From Zygnema cylindricum (taxonomy: Eukaryota; Streptophyta; Zygnematophyceae; Zygnematales; Zygnemataceae): 64,000 bases of DNA. Location of the stretch: assembly GCA_037447655.1 (NCBI GenBank), contig JBBHKE010001230.1, forward strand, positions 145,125 through 209,124, read 5' to 3'. The notes beneath the pieces were generated by a model. It made no database searches and was not told the origin of the DNA. It saw nothing but the letters and a program-made list of their open reading frames with translations. The position numbers and the translations under genes were made by a program. Below are positions 35,214-47,235 of the stretch, piece after piece. Numbering within the stretch: position 1 is the stretch's first letter; every line of letters starts with the position of its first letter.

Positions 35214-36254
35214 TGTAACTCTGAGACCTCCATAAGTCCTCAGAGTGGACAGCTTCCAAGAAGCCTCTAGGATAATCCTGACCCCTTTGTGTTTAAGCAA
35301 AAATAATTTCCACCCTGGCAGACAAAAACCCTGACAACCTGCACCCCTGTAAAGGCAAGACTCCCCTGAGTCAGTAGCAAAAAGAATCTCTGAATTTGCT
35401 CCCCTGAGCAGTAAGTTATGGAGGGTCAAAGTTGACCTTTTGTATAGAAGCTCTCTGGGAGAGAGGGTCCTATCTTCTAATTTTTCTAAGTCCTATCTCT
35501 CTCACAGACTCTATCTACTGATGTACGGAACCAATCAGAATTGAGTTCCGTACGCAAAAGTACAGCCGCCGGTGTACTTTCAGTACGGACATTGTACGAC
35601 ATGGCCTAAATGTCGACACATGTCAAATCCGGATTCGGTGCCATAATCTCTGGAGATTCTACAATCCAACGGAATTTCGCCACGCGTCATCCGATGTGGC
35701 GATGGCCACAAACCGCCGAAATCTTCCTCCGCGATCTCGGCGCTAATTCCGGCCGTCCGATTAAATTCAGATTTAATCGTAGCCGTAATAAATACATGCG
35801 CGGTATTTATTTCACTTCCGAAACAAATGCGCGGTATTGATTCGTAATCCGTACCGTCATCCGTACCGGATCTATGTATCCCGTAATCCGTAACAGTTAA
35901 ATGAATTTATCAAACGTATACATCTTTAAATCATTATCAAACTATATAGTACGTAACACTATAGCTAGACCTAACGGCTAAGGCTACCGGCTATTTCCTA
36001 TCTGCCGGCCGGTAGGTACAGGGATCAAATCCTGCCGCCGGCGCTTAACTTTTAATTAAATAAATAAACCCTAATATTAAATTCCCGTAAACTTCAGGAT
36101 AGCCAAGGTAGCCATGGCTCTAGCTTCCTCTCCAACTTCTCAGTGACTGCGACAAGTTTGAGAGTTGGAGAGAGAAGTTAGAGATAGACTGCCTCGGCTT
36201 CTTTCTATTTCTATTTAGACCTAGAAAATACTAATAAATCCATTAGTTTCTACA
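35214..36254 (-). repeat. 3' LTR of the copia element
   Basis: It starts TGTAACTCTGAGACC and ends TTAGTTTCTACA. It carries the GTAC block (35567-35605), a CACGCGTCAT/G-box-like site, the tRNA-like segment (35970-36040) and the stem-loop (36118-36183). Confidence 0.85.
35965..36184. repeat. LTR module: tRNA-like segment plus stem-loop
   Basis: CTAACGGCTAAGGCTACC (A-box-like) and CAGGGATCAAATCCTG (B-box-like) are followed by GTAGCCATGG. Then comes a hairpin with left arm CTCTAGCTTCCTCTCCAACT, loop CAGTGACTGCGACAAGTTT and right arm GAGTTGGAGAGAGAAGTTAG. The arms pair over about 22 bp with single bulges. Confidence 0.65.
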
Positions 36255-36267
36255 CTCCCCTTATTTT

Positions 36268-39200
36268 CTAGTCAATCTTTAATTTCAGACCACACTTCTC
36301 CCTGCAAAAAATTAGCTTAGGGGAAGGCACAGGTTTGGTCATCATATCTGCTACCATCTCACTATCTGGTCTGTACTCTAAACTGATTATTTTGTTTTCT
36401 ACTTTCTCTCTAACAAAGCTGAGTCTGATGTCCATGTGTTTGGCTTTAAAATGGTGTTTAGGATTGGCAGAAATAGCGATTGCTGCCTGATTATCACAAA
36501 ATATTTTCTGCACACCACTCTTAAGGTGACCAAGCTCACCAAGCAAAGACTTGACCCACATCAATTCTTTTACAGCAGAGCAAGAGGCCATATACTCAGC
36601 CTCCATGGTGGACTGAGCAATAACTTTTTGTTGTTTGCTACTCCAATAGCAAGCCCCATCACCCACATATATTACATATCCAGAAGTACATCTCATCATC
36701 GGAGCATCACCATAACTGGCATCACTCCAAGTAGTGATGTCAATATTCTCCGCACCCAAATGCAACCATAGATCTCTAGTTCCTATCAAATATCTAAGGA
36801 CTCTCTTAGCGACCTCCCAATCCCTCTTAGTGGGAGCATTTAGACTTCTACTCAGCACTCCTACAGCTGCAGCTAAATCTGGCCGGGTACAATTCATAAA
36901 ATAGATTAGACTTCCACTACTTTCCTATAAGGAATAGTTTGCATGAACTTTTGTTCTTCAGGAGATAATTCCTCGTCTAAGACTATGACTCCTTCTTCCT
37001 CACTCCCCTCACTTCCCTTTTTCAACTCCATTGGAGTTGTACAACTATTAGCTTTATCTATCTGAAATATTTGAAGCATGTTCCCTTTTACTTCCTTTTG
37101 AGTCAATCTTATAATCTTTCTTTTTCGGTCTCTTTCTACTTGAATTCCCAAAATATATTTTGCTTCCCCCATATCTTTCATTTCAAATCTTCCTTTACGA
37201 TCGGTTTTCAGTTTATTAATTTTTTCCATTGATTTACTTAAAACAAGCAAATCATCAACATAAATTGCAATAAATATAAAACCTTCTTCATTTTCGAAAA
37301 CATAAATTAAGTGATTTGAGCTGATCCGGATATATCCCAGATCAGTAAGAAACTCATCAAGCTTCTAATTCCACTGTCAAGGCTCTTGTTTCAAACCATA
37401 AAGTGATTTAATCAGCCGGCATACCTTACTCTCCTCTCCTTCCTCAACAAACCATTCGGGTTGTCGCATGAAGAACTCCTCTTCTAATTCTTCATGCAAA
37501 AAGGCTGTTTTGATGTCCATCTGGTGCACTTCCATGTCTTCCGTTGCTGCCAGGCTGAGAAGTATGTGGACGGAGGGAAATCTGACGACCAAGCAAAGGT
37601 TTTCTCGTAGTTAATTCCCTCCTTTTGTGTAAATCCCTTTGCCACTAATCGGGCCTTGTAGCGCTAAATTGTGTTATCTGGGTTTAGTTTTAATTTGAAA
37701 ACCCACTTACAACCGATTGGTTATCGGTTAGGTGGACAATCCACCAGCTCCCAAGTATCGGCTGCCATAATTGAGGCCATCTCCTCATTGATGGCTGTCT
37801 TCCACCGATTTCTTTCTAGACAAGTCATCGCCTCTCTATAAGTCTGAGGTTCATCTTGATGAGATATTTTTGTTACCTTGTTATTAACCTGTTTTTCTTG
37901 CAATCTTTTGCTACTTCTCCTTCCCCCCTCAAAATCTGAGGCGGGAATAGATGGTTCTCGTGGATTCTTTCGAACAATCTCGCCTTCTCCCCTATCCCTT
38001 GATTCCGAATCAATTTCCACCACGTCTTCCGCTTCGGGTAGAGTTGTCACTGGAGTTTCCACAGCCGAGTCTTTTTCGGTTTGATTTGTACCTGCAAGAT
38101 GTCATCTTGTCTAAAAATAGGATAGTTAGGAAGCTCAAAGTCATCGGAATTTTCTGAGTCAAATCTGATTTTTACAGACTTTGTATACTTGAAGGGATCC
38201 ACATACTTTCTTTCATCCATAACTACTAGATGCTTTACTAAGATTATATCTTCCTTTTTTAGATCATAAACTCTATATCCTTTAACATCCTTATCATATC
38301 CTAATTAGTATCCCGGTTTTCCTTAAGGATCTAGCTTCCAACTAGACCGATCTGTATCTAGACTGAATACTTGACTGCCAAAAACCTTTAAGTGAGATAT
38401 GTTTGGTTTCCGCCCTGTCCATCTCTCATAAGGTGTTTGATCTTTTATAGCTGAAGTAAGAACTCTATTTTTGAGGTAATTAGCACAGTTCATTCCTTCT
38501 GCCCAAAACCATTTTCCTATCATTTTATCTGACAACATACTACTAGCACTATCACTTAGTGTTCTATTTAACCTTTCAGCTACCCGATTCTGTTCCGGGT
38601 TTTGTGGAACTGTCTTTTGGTGTTGGACTCCATCTTCCCTCAAAAAATCCTTAAACTGGTTAGAAGTATACTCCCCACCATTGTCACTCCTTATTCTCTT
38701 GATTAAAGTTTCATGGAGTTTTTCGCTCCATGCTTTATATTGTCTAAAACAATCCTGAGTTTCGAACTTGTTTTTCAAAAAGTACAATCGGGAATACTGA
38801 GACTAATCATCAGTGATAGTCATCATAAATCTCTTCCCCCATGGTGAGGGCACTTTAGCCGGTCCCCAAATATCTGTGTGCACTAGATCTAGAATTTTTT
38901 CTCCCTTATAGGTGGCTGTTTTAGGAAAGGGTAATCTCTGTGTTTTACCTTGAGCACATCCACTAAAATCACTTATATTATCACTCTCACTGAACTTAAT
39001 CCCTTACACCAATCCCATCTGTTTCATCTCTCTTAACTTATCTAGATTCACATGCCCAAGCCTCTTATGCCACATCATAATATCATGAACACCAACATAA
39101 TAAAGTTTCTTCATTTCATTACTTAAAACCAGCCTAAACATCCCATGGCTACCTTTCTCAACAATGAAATAGACATCCTCGTCAAAACTAGCAGTAAAGA

Positions 39201-40599
39201 CTTCTTCCCTAGTGCTAGTAAAAAATCCCTTATCATCTAATACAGATGTAGAGATGAGGTTTTTGTTCAGCTCCGGAATAAAAAATACATCGGAGAATGT
39301 TACTATGGATGTCTTTCCTTCTACTAACACTTTCAAATCTACCGATCTTACAAGAGTAGTGGTGACTATCTTCCCATCCCCGTACTCTATCTCTACGGTG
39401 GGAATCTTTCTTATCTTAGTGAACAGGTGCCTATCCTTACACATGTGCATGGAGGCACCTGAATCTACAATCCAGCCTGCTTCACCTTTCAATCCACCGT
39501 AAGCATATTTATGCCTTGTTTGAATTTCGACCTTTTTTTTCTCCTCCAACTCCTCATCTAAAAGGAGCTCATCGTCCTCGTCCTCGGATTCCGCCTCATG
39601 TACCTGTGTCACAAGGGCCTTTTTCTTTCCTCTCGGGGTACCACCGGTCTGCCCCTCGTTTAATCGAAGCTCGGTTAGCTTAGTGCACTCTTCCATATAG
39701 TGCCTCGGTTTCTTACAAAAATGACATAAACCTTTGGGAGCCCTTGGTTCGAACTGGTCGGTCTGATTTTTCTACTCCCTCCCCCCATAGTTTTCAACCG
39801 GTTTCCAAGAATCCTTGTTCCTCTAATTGGTCGCAGTTGCTAAGGCTTGGCCACTCTTTCCTTTCCTTCGGATCTCAATCGTATTCTCCCGAACGAGAAT
39901 CATCCCTACCACTGAGATCCATATCCACTTTGAGTCCGGCAATTCCTGCATACGGTTGACTATGTTCTCGAACTCATTGGGTAACTTCATCAGTAAACAA
40001 TTAACCTTTTCTTTTTCACTAAAATCTTTTCCCGCACTCTCTAGCTCCATGTAGTGTGTAGCAAGCTCATTGCAAAAATCAAACTTCTTTCCCCCTTTGT
40101 ATCCATACTCCTTAACTTTCTGATCACCCAACTGTTGTTGCTGAATCGTACCACTTCGGTACATCACTATGAGAGCCATCCAAAGATTGGATGCCCTTTC
40201 TAACTGCAAATGAAGACATGCAAATCCTTGATTGAGATGGCGTAGGATGAAGTGTTTTGCCGCCATATTGTTGAAGTCCGAGGTTTCAGTATCATTCTCC
40301 TCGTTCCTCGGAATAGGTGACTTGAATGCCGAACCAGTTGCTATTGGTGTGGTCGTCTCCTTCTCATTTCCTCTGTCCACCACTTTTCCTTCCTTTGTTT
40401 CCTCCGTTGAAGGTGGATCCTCTTTCCTGGTGAATTTGTTTCCTCTAAACCCTGGAGGGATTCTAAGACTTGATGGACGCCCCAACCGTCCACTCACTAT
40501 CCCCCAAAACCTTTTTTCGCATAGAGCTCCTATCATCATACTTTCCCAGTATATGAAGCTAGTTCCATTAAAGATTGGTACCCTAGGGGGTGGGCCCAT
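36268..40599 (-). pseudogene. Copia gag-pol polyprotein, multiple stops and frameshifts
   Basis: Gag starts at the ATG overlapping the primer-binding site (MGPPPRVPIFNGTSF) and runs to about 39823, followed by a CCHC knuckle (CHFCKKPRHYMEEC, near 39710). Protease has WIVDSGASMHMC. The pre-integrase motif is WHKRLGHVNLDKL. Integrase shows RSDNGGEYTSNQF and the catalytic-Glu region QNRVAERLNRTLSD. Reverse transcriptase keeps IAIYVDDLLVL near 37255-37225. RNase H (36897-36268) keeps WSDASYGD, SSKQQKVIAQSTMEAEYMA, FCDNQAAIAIS and MVADMMTKPVPSPK. Gag, protease and integrase share one frame broken by stops. The 38062-37721 part and the reverse transcriptase lie in other frames, so at least three frameshifts exist. 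It cannot make a full polyprotein. Confidence 0.9.
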
Positions 40600-40603
40600 A
40601 ACC
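40589..40603 (-). promoter_or_regulatory. Primer-binding site matching the anticodon arm of initiator tRNA-Met
   Basis: The + strand reads GGTGGGCCCATAACC, the sequence I recall for the anticodon stem-loop of plant initiator tRNA-Met, directly next to the 5' LTR. On the element's strand it is GGTTATGGGCCCACC, whose ATG starts gag. The same arrangement is seen at 44271, 50670, 54409 and, slightly changed, 46536. Confidence 0.75.
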
Positions 40604-41667
40604 TGAAACTATGAGACCCCCATAAGTCCTCAGAGTGGATAGCTTCTAAGAAGCCTCTAGGATAACCGTGACCCATTTGTGTTTCAACAAGAACATTTGC
40701 CACCCTGGCAGACAATAACTCTGACCACCTTCACCCCTGTTAAGGCAAGACACCCCTGAGTCGATATCAAAAAGAATCTTGAATTTGCTCCCCTGAGCTG
40801 TAAATTATGGAGGGTCAAAGTTGACCTTTGTATAGAAGCTCTTTGGGAGAGAGGATCCTATCTCCTAATTTTTCTAAGTCCTATCTCTCTCACAAACTCT
40901 ATCTACTGATGTACAGAACCAATCAGATTACACTTCCATACACAAAAGTAAAGCTGCCGGTGTACTTTCTGTACGGACACTGTAAGACATGGCATAAATG
41001 CCGACAAGTGGTATATCTGGATTCGCTCCGTTAATCCTTGGAGATGCCGCGATCCAATGTCATTCCGCCACGTGTCATCCGATGTGGTGATGACCAAAAA
41101 CCGCCAAAATCCTCTTCCGTGATCTCGGCGTTAATTCCGATCGTCCGATTAAATTCACATTTAATCGTAGCCGTAATAAAAACATGCGCGGTATTCGTTT
41201 CGTTAAAAAAATAAATGCGCGGTATTGGTTTCTTATCCTTACCGTAATCCGTACTTTTACATTACTTGATCTATGTATCCCGTAAACAATTACAGTTAAA
41301 TGAATTATCCTACCTAGTAATGTTTAATACAATATCAAACCATATAGTACGTAACACTAGTTAAAGTCTTAACGGCTAAGGCTACCGGCTACCGGCTGCT
41401 TGCCGTTCGGCAGGTATCAAGATCAAATCCTATGGCCGACACATATCTTTTTAGTAAATAAACCCTTAACGATAAATAAACTAATATATATTTTCCGTAA
41501 ACCTCTGGATAACCTAGGTAGCCATGGCTCTAGCTTCTCTCCAATTTCTCAGTGACTGCGACAAGTTTGAGAGTTGAAGAGAGAAGTTAGAGGTTGACTA
41601 CCTCGGCTTCTTTCTATATTTCTATTTAGACCTAGAAAATACTTTAAACTAAACATTAATTTCTACA
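40604..41667 (-). repeat. 5' LTR of the copia element
   Basis: It starts TGAAACTATGAGACC and ends TTAATTTCTACA. Blocks match the 3' LTR in order, including the GTAC block (40955-40990), CCACGTGTCATCCGATGTGG (41070-41090), the tRNA-like segment and the stem-loop (41528-41592). Confidence 0.85.
41366..41592. repeat. LTR module: tRNA-like segment plus stem-loop (second LTR)
   Basis: TTAACGGCTAAGGCTACC and AGATCAAATCCTA replace the A-like and B-like boxes. The hairpin has left arm CTCTAGCTTCTCTCCAATTT, loop CAGTGACTGCGACAAGTTT and right arm GAGTTGAAGAGAGAAGTTAG. Substitutions such as CCAAC to CCAAT against GTTGG to GTTGA keep most pairs. Confidence 0.6.
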
Positions 41668-41728
41668 GATATCGCAGCCCTAGCAGCTGCTCCTTTCACC
41701 CTTAACTTGCTCCTTTCACCTTTAAACA
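41668..41728 (-). repeat. Tail of a gag-only family 3' LTR
   Basis: GATATCGCAGCCCTAGCAGC to TTTAAACA matches the end of the LTR at 50671-51968 and is followed by the same CTCCC...AAAGCTTTAG polypurine complement. The rest of this LTR is missing; the copia element begins immediately to the left. Confidence 0.6.
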
Positions 41729-44700
41729 CTCCCTTAAAGCTTTAGACTCAATTATCCATACTGATATTTCTACTCTAATGGAGATATAGACAAAATAAAG
41801 AATGTAAAATATTTATGGATTAAAAATTCTCTATCAACCTCCACTACTAATGATTCATAAATGTTAACCAAACTAATACATCACCACTGTTTTGCTGACG
41901 TCGCCATTTCCCATTTGCCTTGCTGAAAACCACCACCTTTCAGAATTTGTCCTGTAACAGCTCCCCGTAAGTCATCAATGCGGAACTGTCACTTTCATTA
42001 ATGTTATTACACCACTGCTTCCGCTGTGTTGCTGTACTTCGTTGCGTTGCTACGTTGCGACGCGAACTGCTTCCGCTAATTAACCACTCCTTCCGCTGCG
42101 TTTCTGCCATGTTTTCCAAACTTCCCCTTCTTGACAACTGCCTCCCTGCCGAGTTAATCATTTAATATTCAAACACTCTTTGTCTTCCCGGAAAAATTTT
42201 ATCAACCATTTCTTTAATTTCTTTGAATTTAACATACTAACATATTTGAATATCGTCCTGTAACAGCTCCCCCTATGCCATATGCCAAATTGTCCTTTCA
42301 CTAATGATATAACACCTCTCTAGTAAATATGAACTCCACCCGTAATTATCACTTAGTCATATGATCAGTATTTCTCGAAAATATCTCATCTCTAAACTCT
42401 TTCATTGAACACTTATTGCACCTTCTCTCTTATTGGACACTTCCCCGCCTTTTGCTTCTTTCGGTATATGTTACCTACGTTACTGCACTAAATTCCTTTA
42501 TACCTTGATGAAAAGTCGTTCAAGTCTTTCCATTTTCCCGTCACACATTTTCTCATCGTTGCCGGTCGCATTCTCTTGCGTGATTTGTTCTGTAACTTGT
42601 TTCTTCTCCAACTATTTTTCCTTAATTTGTATCTTTTTCTTTCTTTCTTACTTGATCCTGGTCTGTTTGTAGATTTTTTTTTTTTTTGCAATTATTTGCC
42701 TTCCCATAACCTCTATAAAGTGTGATTTTTCTTACTAGGTTTTGGTATTTTTCCATAGATCTACCACTCCTTGTAGGTGTATGCATCCTGAATACTTTCA
42801 TTTTTATCCCCTTTTCATTTAGCTGCTTTTTCTTCTTCCTAATATTCCTTCTTAATATCCAAATTTCTCCAATTTTATGACCTTTTTTTCTTAACCTCCT
42901 TTTCTTAACAATCTCTCTCGATTCTTCGTTGAATTGATTAACTTTTAAAACCACATTATTTTCCACCTCCGATGTAAATTCCCTATCTTGTGTGAATTCA
43001 CCATTTTCTCTCTCATCATCTTCCTCCCTTACTCTAAGTTTTGGTTATTGTTCAGTTTTCTCCATATCTAAGGAATATTCTGCTGCCACTTTTAAGTTTA
43101 CTTCTCTAACTCTCCCGTCTTCAAGCATCTCGTCCCTTCGTAAGCCATTTACACACACGAATCTATCACAAGAAAGAGTTACATCAACCGACTCATTTTC
43201 ACTCTTTTTTTTCTCCACACTATCTTCGATGACCACACTTTTTTCAGTTCCTTCCACTTCCACTTCCACTTCTGGTTGCTCTTTAAATCTTTCAACTCCT
43301 TCTATTCTAGTTGCCTCTTCCTTTAGTATAATTGTGTCACTCAAGAATCTGTCATAGGAAATTTTGAAAGCAATCGAATCCTTTTCTGTCACCTCTTTCA
43401 CCTCATTCCGAACATCATAGGAAGTCGGTAAGTTAATAAATTCCTCAACACACGGTTTATGCCTGTTGTCATTACTCGAGTCTTGTCTCTCATTCACGAA
43501 GGCACTTGATTCTCTTTTTGTTGAGGGTTGAAATAGGTTGTTGTCCCATCCATCTCTGAAATTCCTTGTAACACATGCACTTTATATGACGGACATACCC
43601 TGAAGGTATGTCCCAAATCATTACAATAAAAATAATTATTTGGCCGATCTCTGACCTCGCTATTGCTTTTAATTTTGTGAAACTGAGACTTAGATTCCTT
43701 TATATTCGTCTGACTTGATAAAGCGTTTCTATTAGCCTCTTCATCTAGAACAACACGTCTTGCTACAATTAAGCTCCAATCCCTTTTATCAATTAGAGTC
43801 AATCGATCTAGTGCACTCTTATATTCTTTAGGCAGACTTCTCATTAACAATATAGCTTGTTGGGCATCTGTAAAGTTTCCTCCTACCAAATCATTTTATG
43901 CAAATGATACTTGTAAGTCAATACAATGTTTCTCCATACTACCTCCTACATACTTGTGTTCGACTATTTTGGGAACACTGCTAAGCCAATGATATAAAGA
44001 AGTCTTTGCATACATACATTCTAAGCACTTCCCTAATTCAGACACCTTTTTAAAACTAAGGTATGACATTACCAAATCCTCTGTCAAAGAGTTCTTGATA
44101 ACCCTTAGACACTCATGATTTTTCATTTTCCATCCATTTGATGTTTCGGCCAAGGTACCTTCCACCACATCTATTATCTCCATCATCTCGAAGTAGCTCT
44201 CGAGTTCATCCTTAAGGTAGTGATATTTTGATCCATCAAATATAGGTAGCCATGGGTGTGGGCCCATAACCTGTTGTCCATAGCCTATTTCAGCCATGGA
44301 CAACACTCGGAAGCACCACAGACTACCCCTCAAACAACCGTGTTTCAAACTTCACAGATTACTCCACAATAAATAAAATCCCCTATCAACTTCACGAATA
44401 GGCAGTATACTATAGAAACTATAAACTCCCAAAGTTATAGCCAAACCCACCGAGGGATCTAGAAGGTATAAGCTCCAGAGTTTCCAAAAACATCTGACAG
44501 CTTTACAAACCAATCACTTTGCCTTCTCACACAATCTCATAGAGATAACAGAATAGAATGAAGCTAAACACACATATAGATTCTATATCACATAATAACT
44601 TCACAAAGTTTCACATAAAAGAACCAAACAGAGTGATCACACCAACAGATCAAAGATGCAGAAAACAGTTTGCCATTGCTTTGATAAACTTGATTATGAT

Positions 44701-45150
44701 ACTCAAAGTATCCTAAGTCATACAAGTTATACTCAGAGTGTTCAATACTGAATGTACGGAGGCATACCAGCGGTACGCTATCTACCATCTACATACACTA
44801 TTGTAAGTATACCCGAATAGTTCGAGGTATGTCAAACTAAACAGATCTACACTAATAAACTAATTAGCAAAAAGACAAACCTATGTTGTACATAACACTT
44901 ACACCGACATCTCCACAATCTTCGTACGTCAAAAACAAGCTACCACTAAGTAACCACTAAACAAACATCATTACTCACGATCTATACTAGTTATATTATC
45001 CGCAGCTGTATCAGCTGCTTTATCCGTACGGATCATATCAAAGTAACCGCAACTGTGTTGACATGTGTGCGTCGCAGCTGCTCCGTACCGACGGCGCATA
45101 TTCATCCAAAATAACCGTAGCTGCGTTGTCCTGTCTTCATCTACCTCAAT
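41729..45150 (-). mobile_element. Gag-only copia-type element, copy 1
   Basis: The internal region (41729-44271) runs from a polypurine tract to a primer-binding site, with a truncated 5' LTR at 44272-45150 (TGTTGTCCATAGCC start). No protease, integrase or reverse transcriptase signature is present. The 5' LTR is cut at about 45150, where another LTR starts. Confidence 0.75.
42488..44267 (-). pseudogene. Gag with zinc knuckle and acidic/basic C-terminal extension, copy 1
   Basis: Gag begins MGPHPWLPIFDGSKYHY at the primer-binding site. It contains MKNHECLRVIKNSLTEDLV, LYHWLS and DAQQAILLMRSLPKEYKSA, features of copia-type gag (UBN2-like), and a CCHC-type knuckle whose first Cys is lost (YFYCNDLGHTFRVC). 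An in-frame TAA interrupts it near 43893. Downstream, where pol is expected, lies an unrecognised region: an acidic part (NEVKEVTEKDSIAFKISYDR, VVIEDSVEKKKSENESVDV) and then a basic part (KKGHKIGEIWILRRNIRKKK). Both parts recur in the copies at 49.6 and 52.9 kb, in frame with gag at 49.6 kb. Function unknown; the basic end could bind nucleic acid. Confidence 0.7.
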
Positions 45151-45595
45151 ATTTTCTGAGTCCTGAACCCCTCTCTTATCACTCTAATACTGAAATACGG
45201 AGCCAATTAATTCAGTGTAGAGTATAGAAAGGTACTTGGCCCGGAGTACTTTTTGTACGTCCATTGTACGACATGGCCAAGAAGATGACGCTTGCCATAT
45301 CCGGGTTTGCCATGGTATGTTCTGGAGATGTCGCAATCCAATGTCATGTTGCCACGTGTCATCTAGCGTGGTTGGGACCTCAAACCGCCAAATTGTCCAT
45401 TCCGCGATTCCGGCTTCTTCCTCTGCCGTCCGATTGATATCCGCCATAATTTATAGCCGTTAAAATACAAGGAGTACATTTAGATGTGATTATATCTAAC
45501 TATATCTATGTGATTGTAGTCTGTTTGTCAGTTAAATGAAATTTCCTATTTGTACATCTTTAAGTAGCTATCGTACCCTATATACCTCAACACAG

Positions 45596-45801
45596 GTTCT
45601 AGGCTACATGGTAACGACGTTGGTCTATTCAAACGGACGGTAGGTACCAGGTTAAAATCTTGGGTCCGTTAACCTTTTTGGTAAGTTTAACAAAGGACTA
45701 CTATCTGACTCTAGGAGGAGCACAAGCAGCCATGGCTCTAGATTCTTCTTCAGCCTCCAGTGACTACGATAAGTATGGGGCTAGAGAGAGAAGTTAGAAG
45801 C
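45596..45801. repeat. LTR module: tRNA-like segment plus stem-loop (deletion derivative, 3' LTR)
   Basis: GGTAACGACGTTGGTC and CCAGGTTAAAATCTTGG stand in for the two boxes. The hairpin is CTCTAGATTCTTCTTCAGCC, loop CAGTGACTACGATAAGTAT, right arm GGGGCTAGAGAGAGAAGTTA. The loop matches the other LTRs although the stem differs. Confidence 0.6.
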
Positions 45802-45883
45802 AGGTTGCCTCAACTTTTCCTTCCACATTTTAGATTACTTAAAAAACCTTGAAAATACATAAGAAATCTTTTAAATTTCAACA

Positions 45884-46536
45884 TTTCTTGCATTCGTTAC
45901 ACTATATTTTCATACTCATCAGGCAACTTCATGATGAGGGTGTTAACTTTCATTTTCATAGTGCCAGTCCATCCGATAGTTTCCATCTCTATGTACAGAC
46001 AAGAGGGATCATTGCAGTAGTCTAACATCTTCCCTTCTTTGTAAGTATAAGTGATCAGCCTTTGCTCAGCCAACTTTAGCTCCTGAATGGTACCTGCTCG
46101 ATATATCTCAACTAAAGTCATCCACAACACCTCGGCCTTGAAGATGTGAAGATGAAAGGTTGCCAAGGCTTTAGTAAGGTGCCTAAGAATGAAATGCCTA
46201 GCATTCATATTGGTGTACTCCCACATTTGCATATCATTTTCCTCGGTCTTCACGGCCACAGCTCCGGGTGCCATGGCAATAGGAGTAAGAGGTGTCTCCT
46301 TTCCTTTTTCGGACACATTGCTGTCCCCATCTTCGGTCTCTTCCGTTGGAGCAGATGCTGCCGCAAAAAACCTAACTCCTCCAAACTTTGGTAGAATTCT
46401 CTTAGATGGACGTTTCACTTATCCATTAACAATACCTCCGCATCGTTTTTCACTTAATGCCCTTGTCATCATGGCTTCCCAGTAAATGAACCATGATCTG
46501 TTGAATATGGGCACCCTAAAGGGTGGGCCCATAACA
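45884..46536 (-). pseudogene. Copia gag fragment
   Basis: From the primer-binding site the minus strand reads MGPPFRVPIFNRSWFIYWEA, close to the gag at 40599 (MGPPPRVPIFNGTSFIYWES), then a stop near 46420. It continues as ARHFILRHLTKALATFHLHI, LWMTLVEIYRAGTIQELKLA and NTLIMKLPDEYENIV. The zinc knuckle and everything beyond are deleted at the LTR join. Confidence 0.8.
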
Positions 46537-47235
46537 TGTAATTCTATGTCCCCCATTTGGACCAAAATTGAGGAAGCCTCTAGGTAGTTTTTCACTAACC
46601 CACTTTTTACAAGAACAACTGTCACCCAAGCAAGCAACTAGACAATCTGACTGCACCCTTGTGTTGTCTGGTCTCCCTTGAGTCCACAGCAAAAAGAAAT
46701 AATGAAAACGCCCAACCTAGCGATTAATTATCAAATGGCAAAGGTGCCAATATATATACAAGCTTGTTGGAAGAGAGGCGACTACCTCCTCAATCCTCTA
46801 AGTCCTAAACCCCTTTAACAACCCCACTCTACTGATGTACCAACCAATCAGAAGACTATACAATATAGAAAGGTAATAAGGCCGATGTACTTTCTGTACA
46901 GCTTTTGTACGACAAGGCCATGGAGTGGACGTTTCTCTCCTTTGGACTAGTCCTCATGCAACCGACATTCTAGCATCCCAATTATATCTTCCCACCGGTC
47001 GCGAGGTCATTTCACATCAAAAAATCGCCAAGTCGGCTATTACGGGATCTCGACGATGATGCGGACCGTCTGATCCAAACCGACTTTTAATGCTCGCTGT
47101 TCAAAATAATTTATGGTACATTTGTTTCGTGCGCACTATAGATTCCAACTGGCTTCTATGTCTTCTAATAGTAATTTGGTTAATCGGATTAATCCTCTAG
47201 TTACTATTTAAAAAGCAATCACACCCTATGTATCC

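Larger units (their letters stand above)
35214..41667 (-). mobile_element. Complete but decayed Ty1/copia retrotransposon
   Basis: LTRs at 35214-36254 (1041 bp) and 40604-41667 (1064 bp) both have TG...CA borders. The primer-binding site is at 40589-40603 and a polypurine tract (minus strand AAAATAAGGGGAG) at 36255-36267 touches the 3' LTR. Gag, protease, integrase, reverse transcriptase and RNase H appear in copia order on the minus strand. No matching target duplication was seen. LTR divergence indicates an old insertion. Confidence 0.9.
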
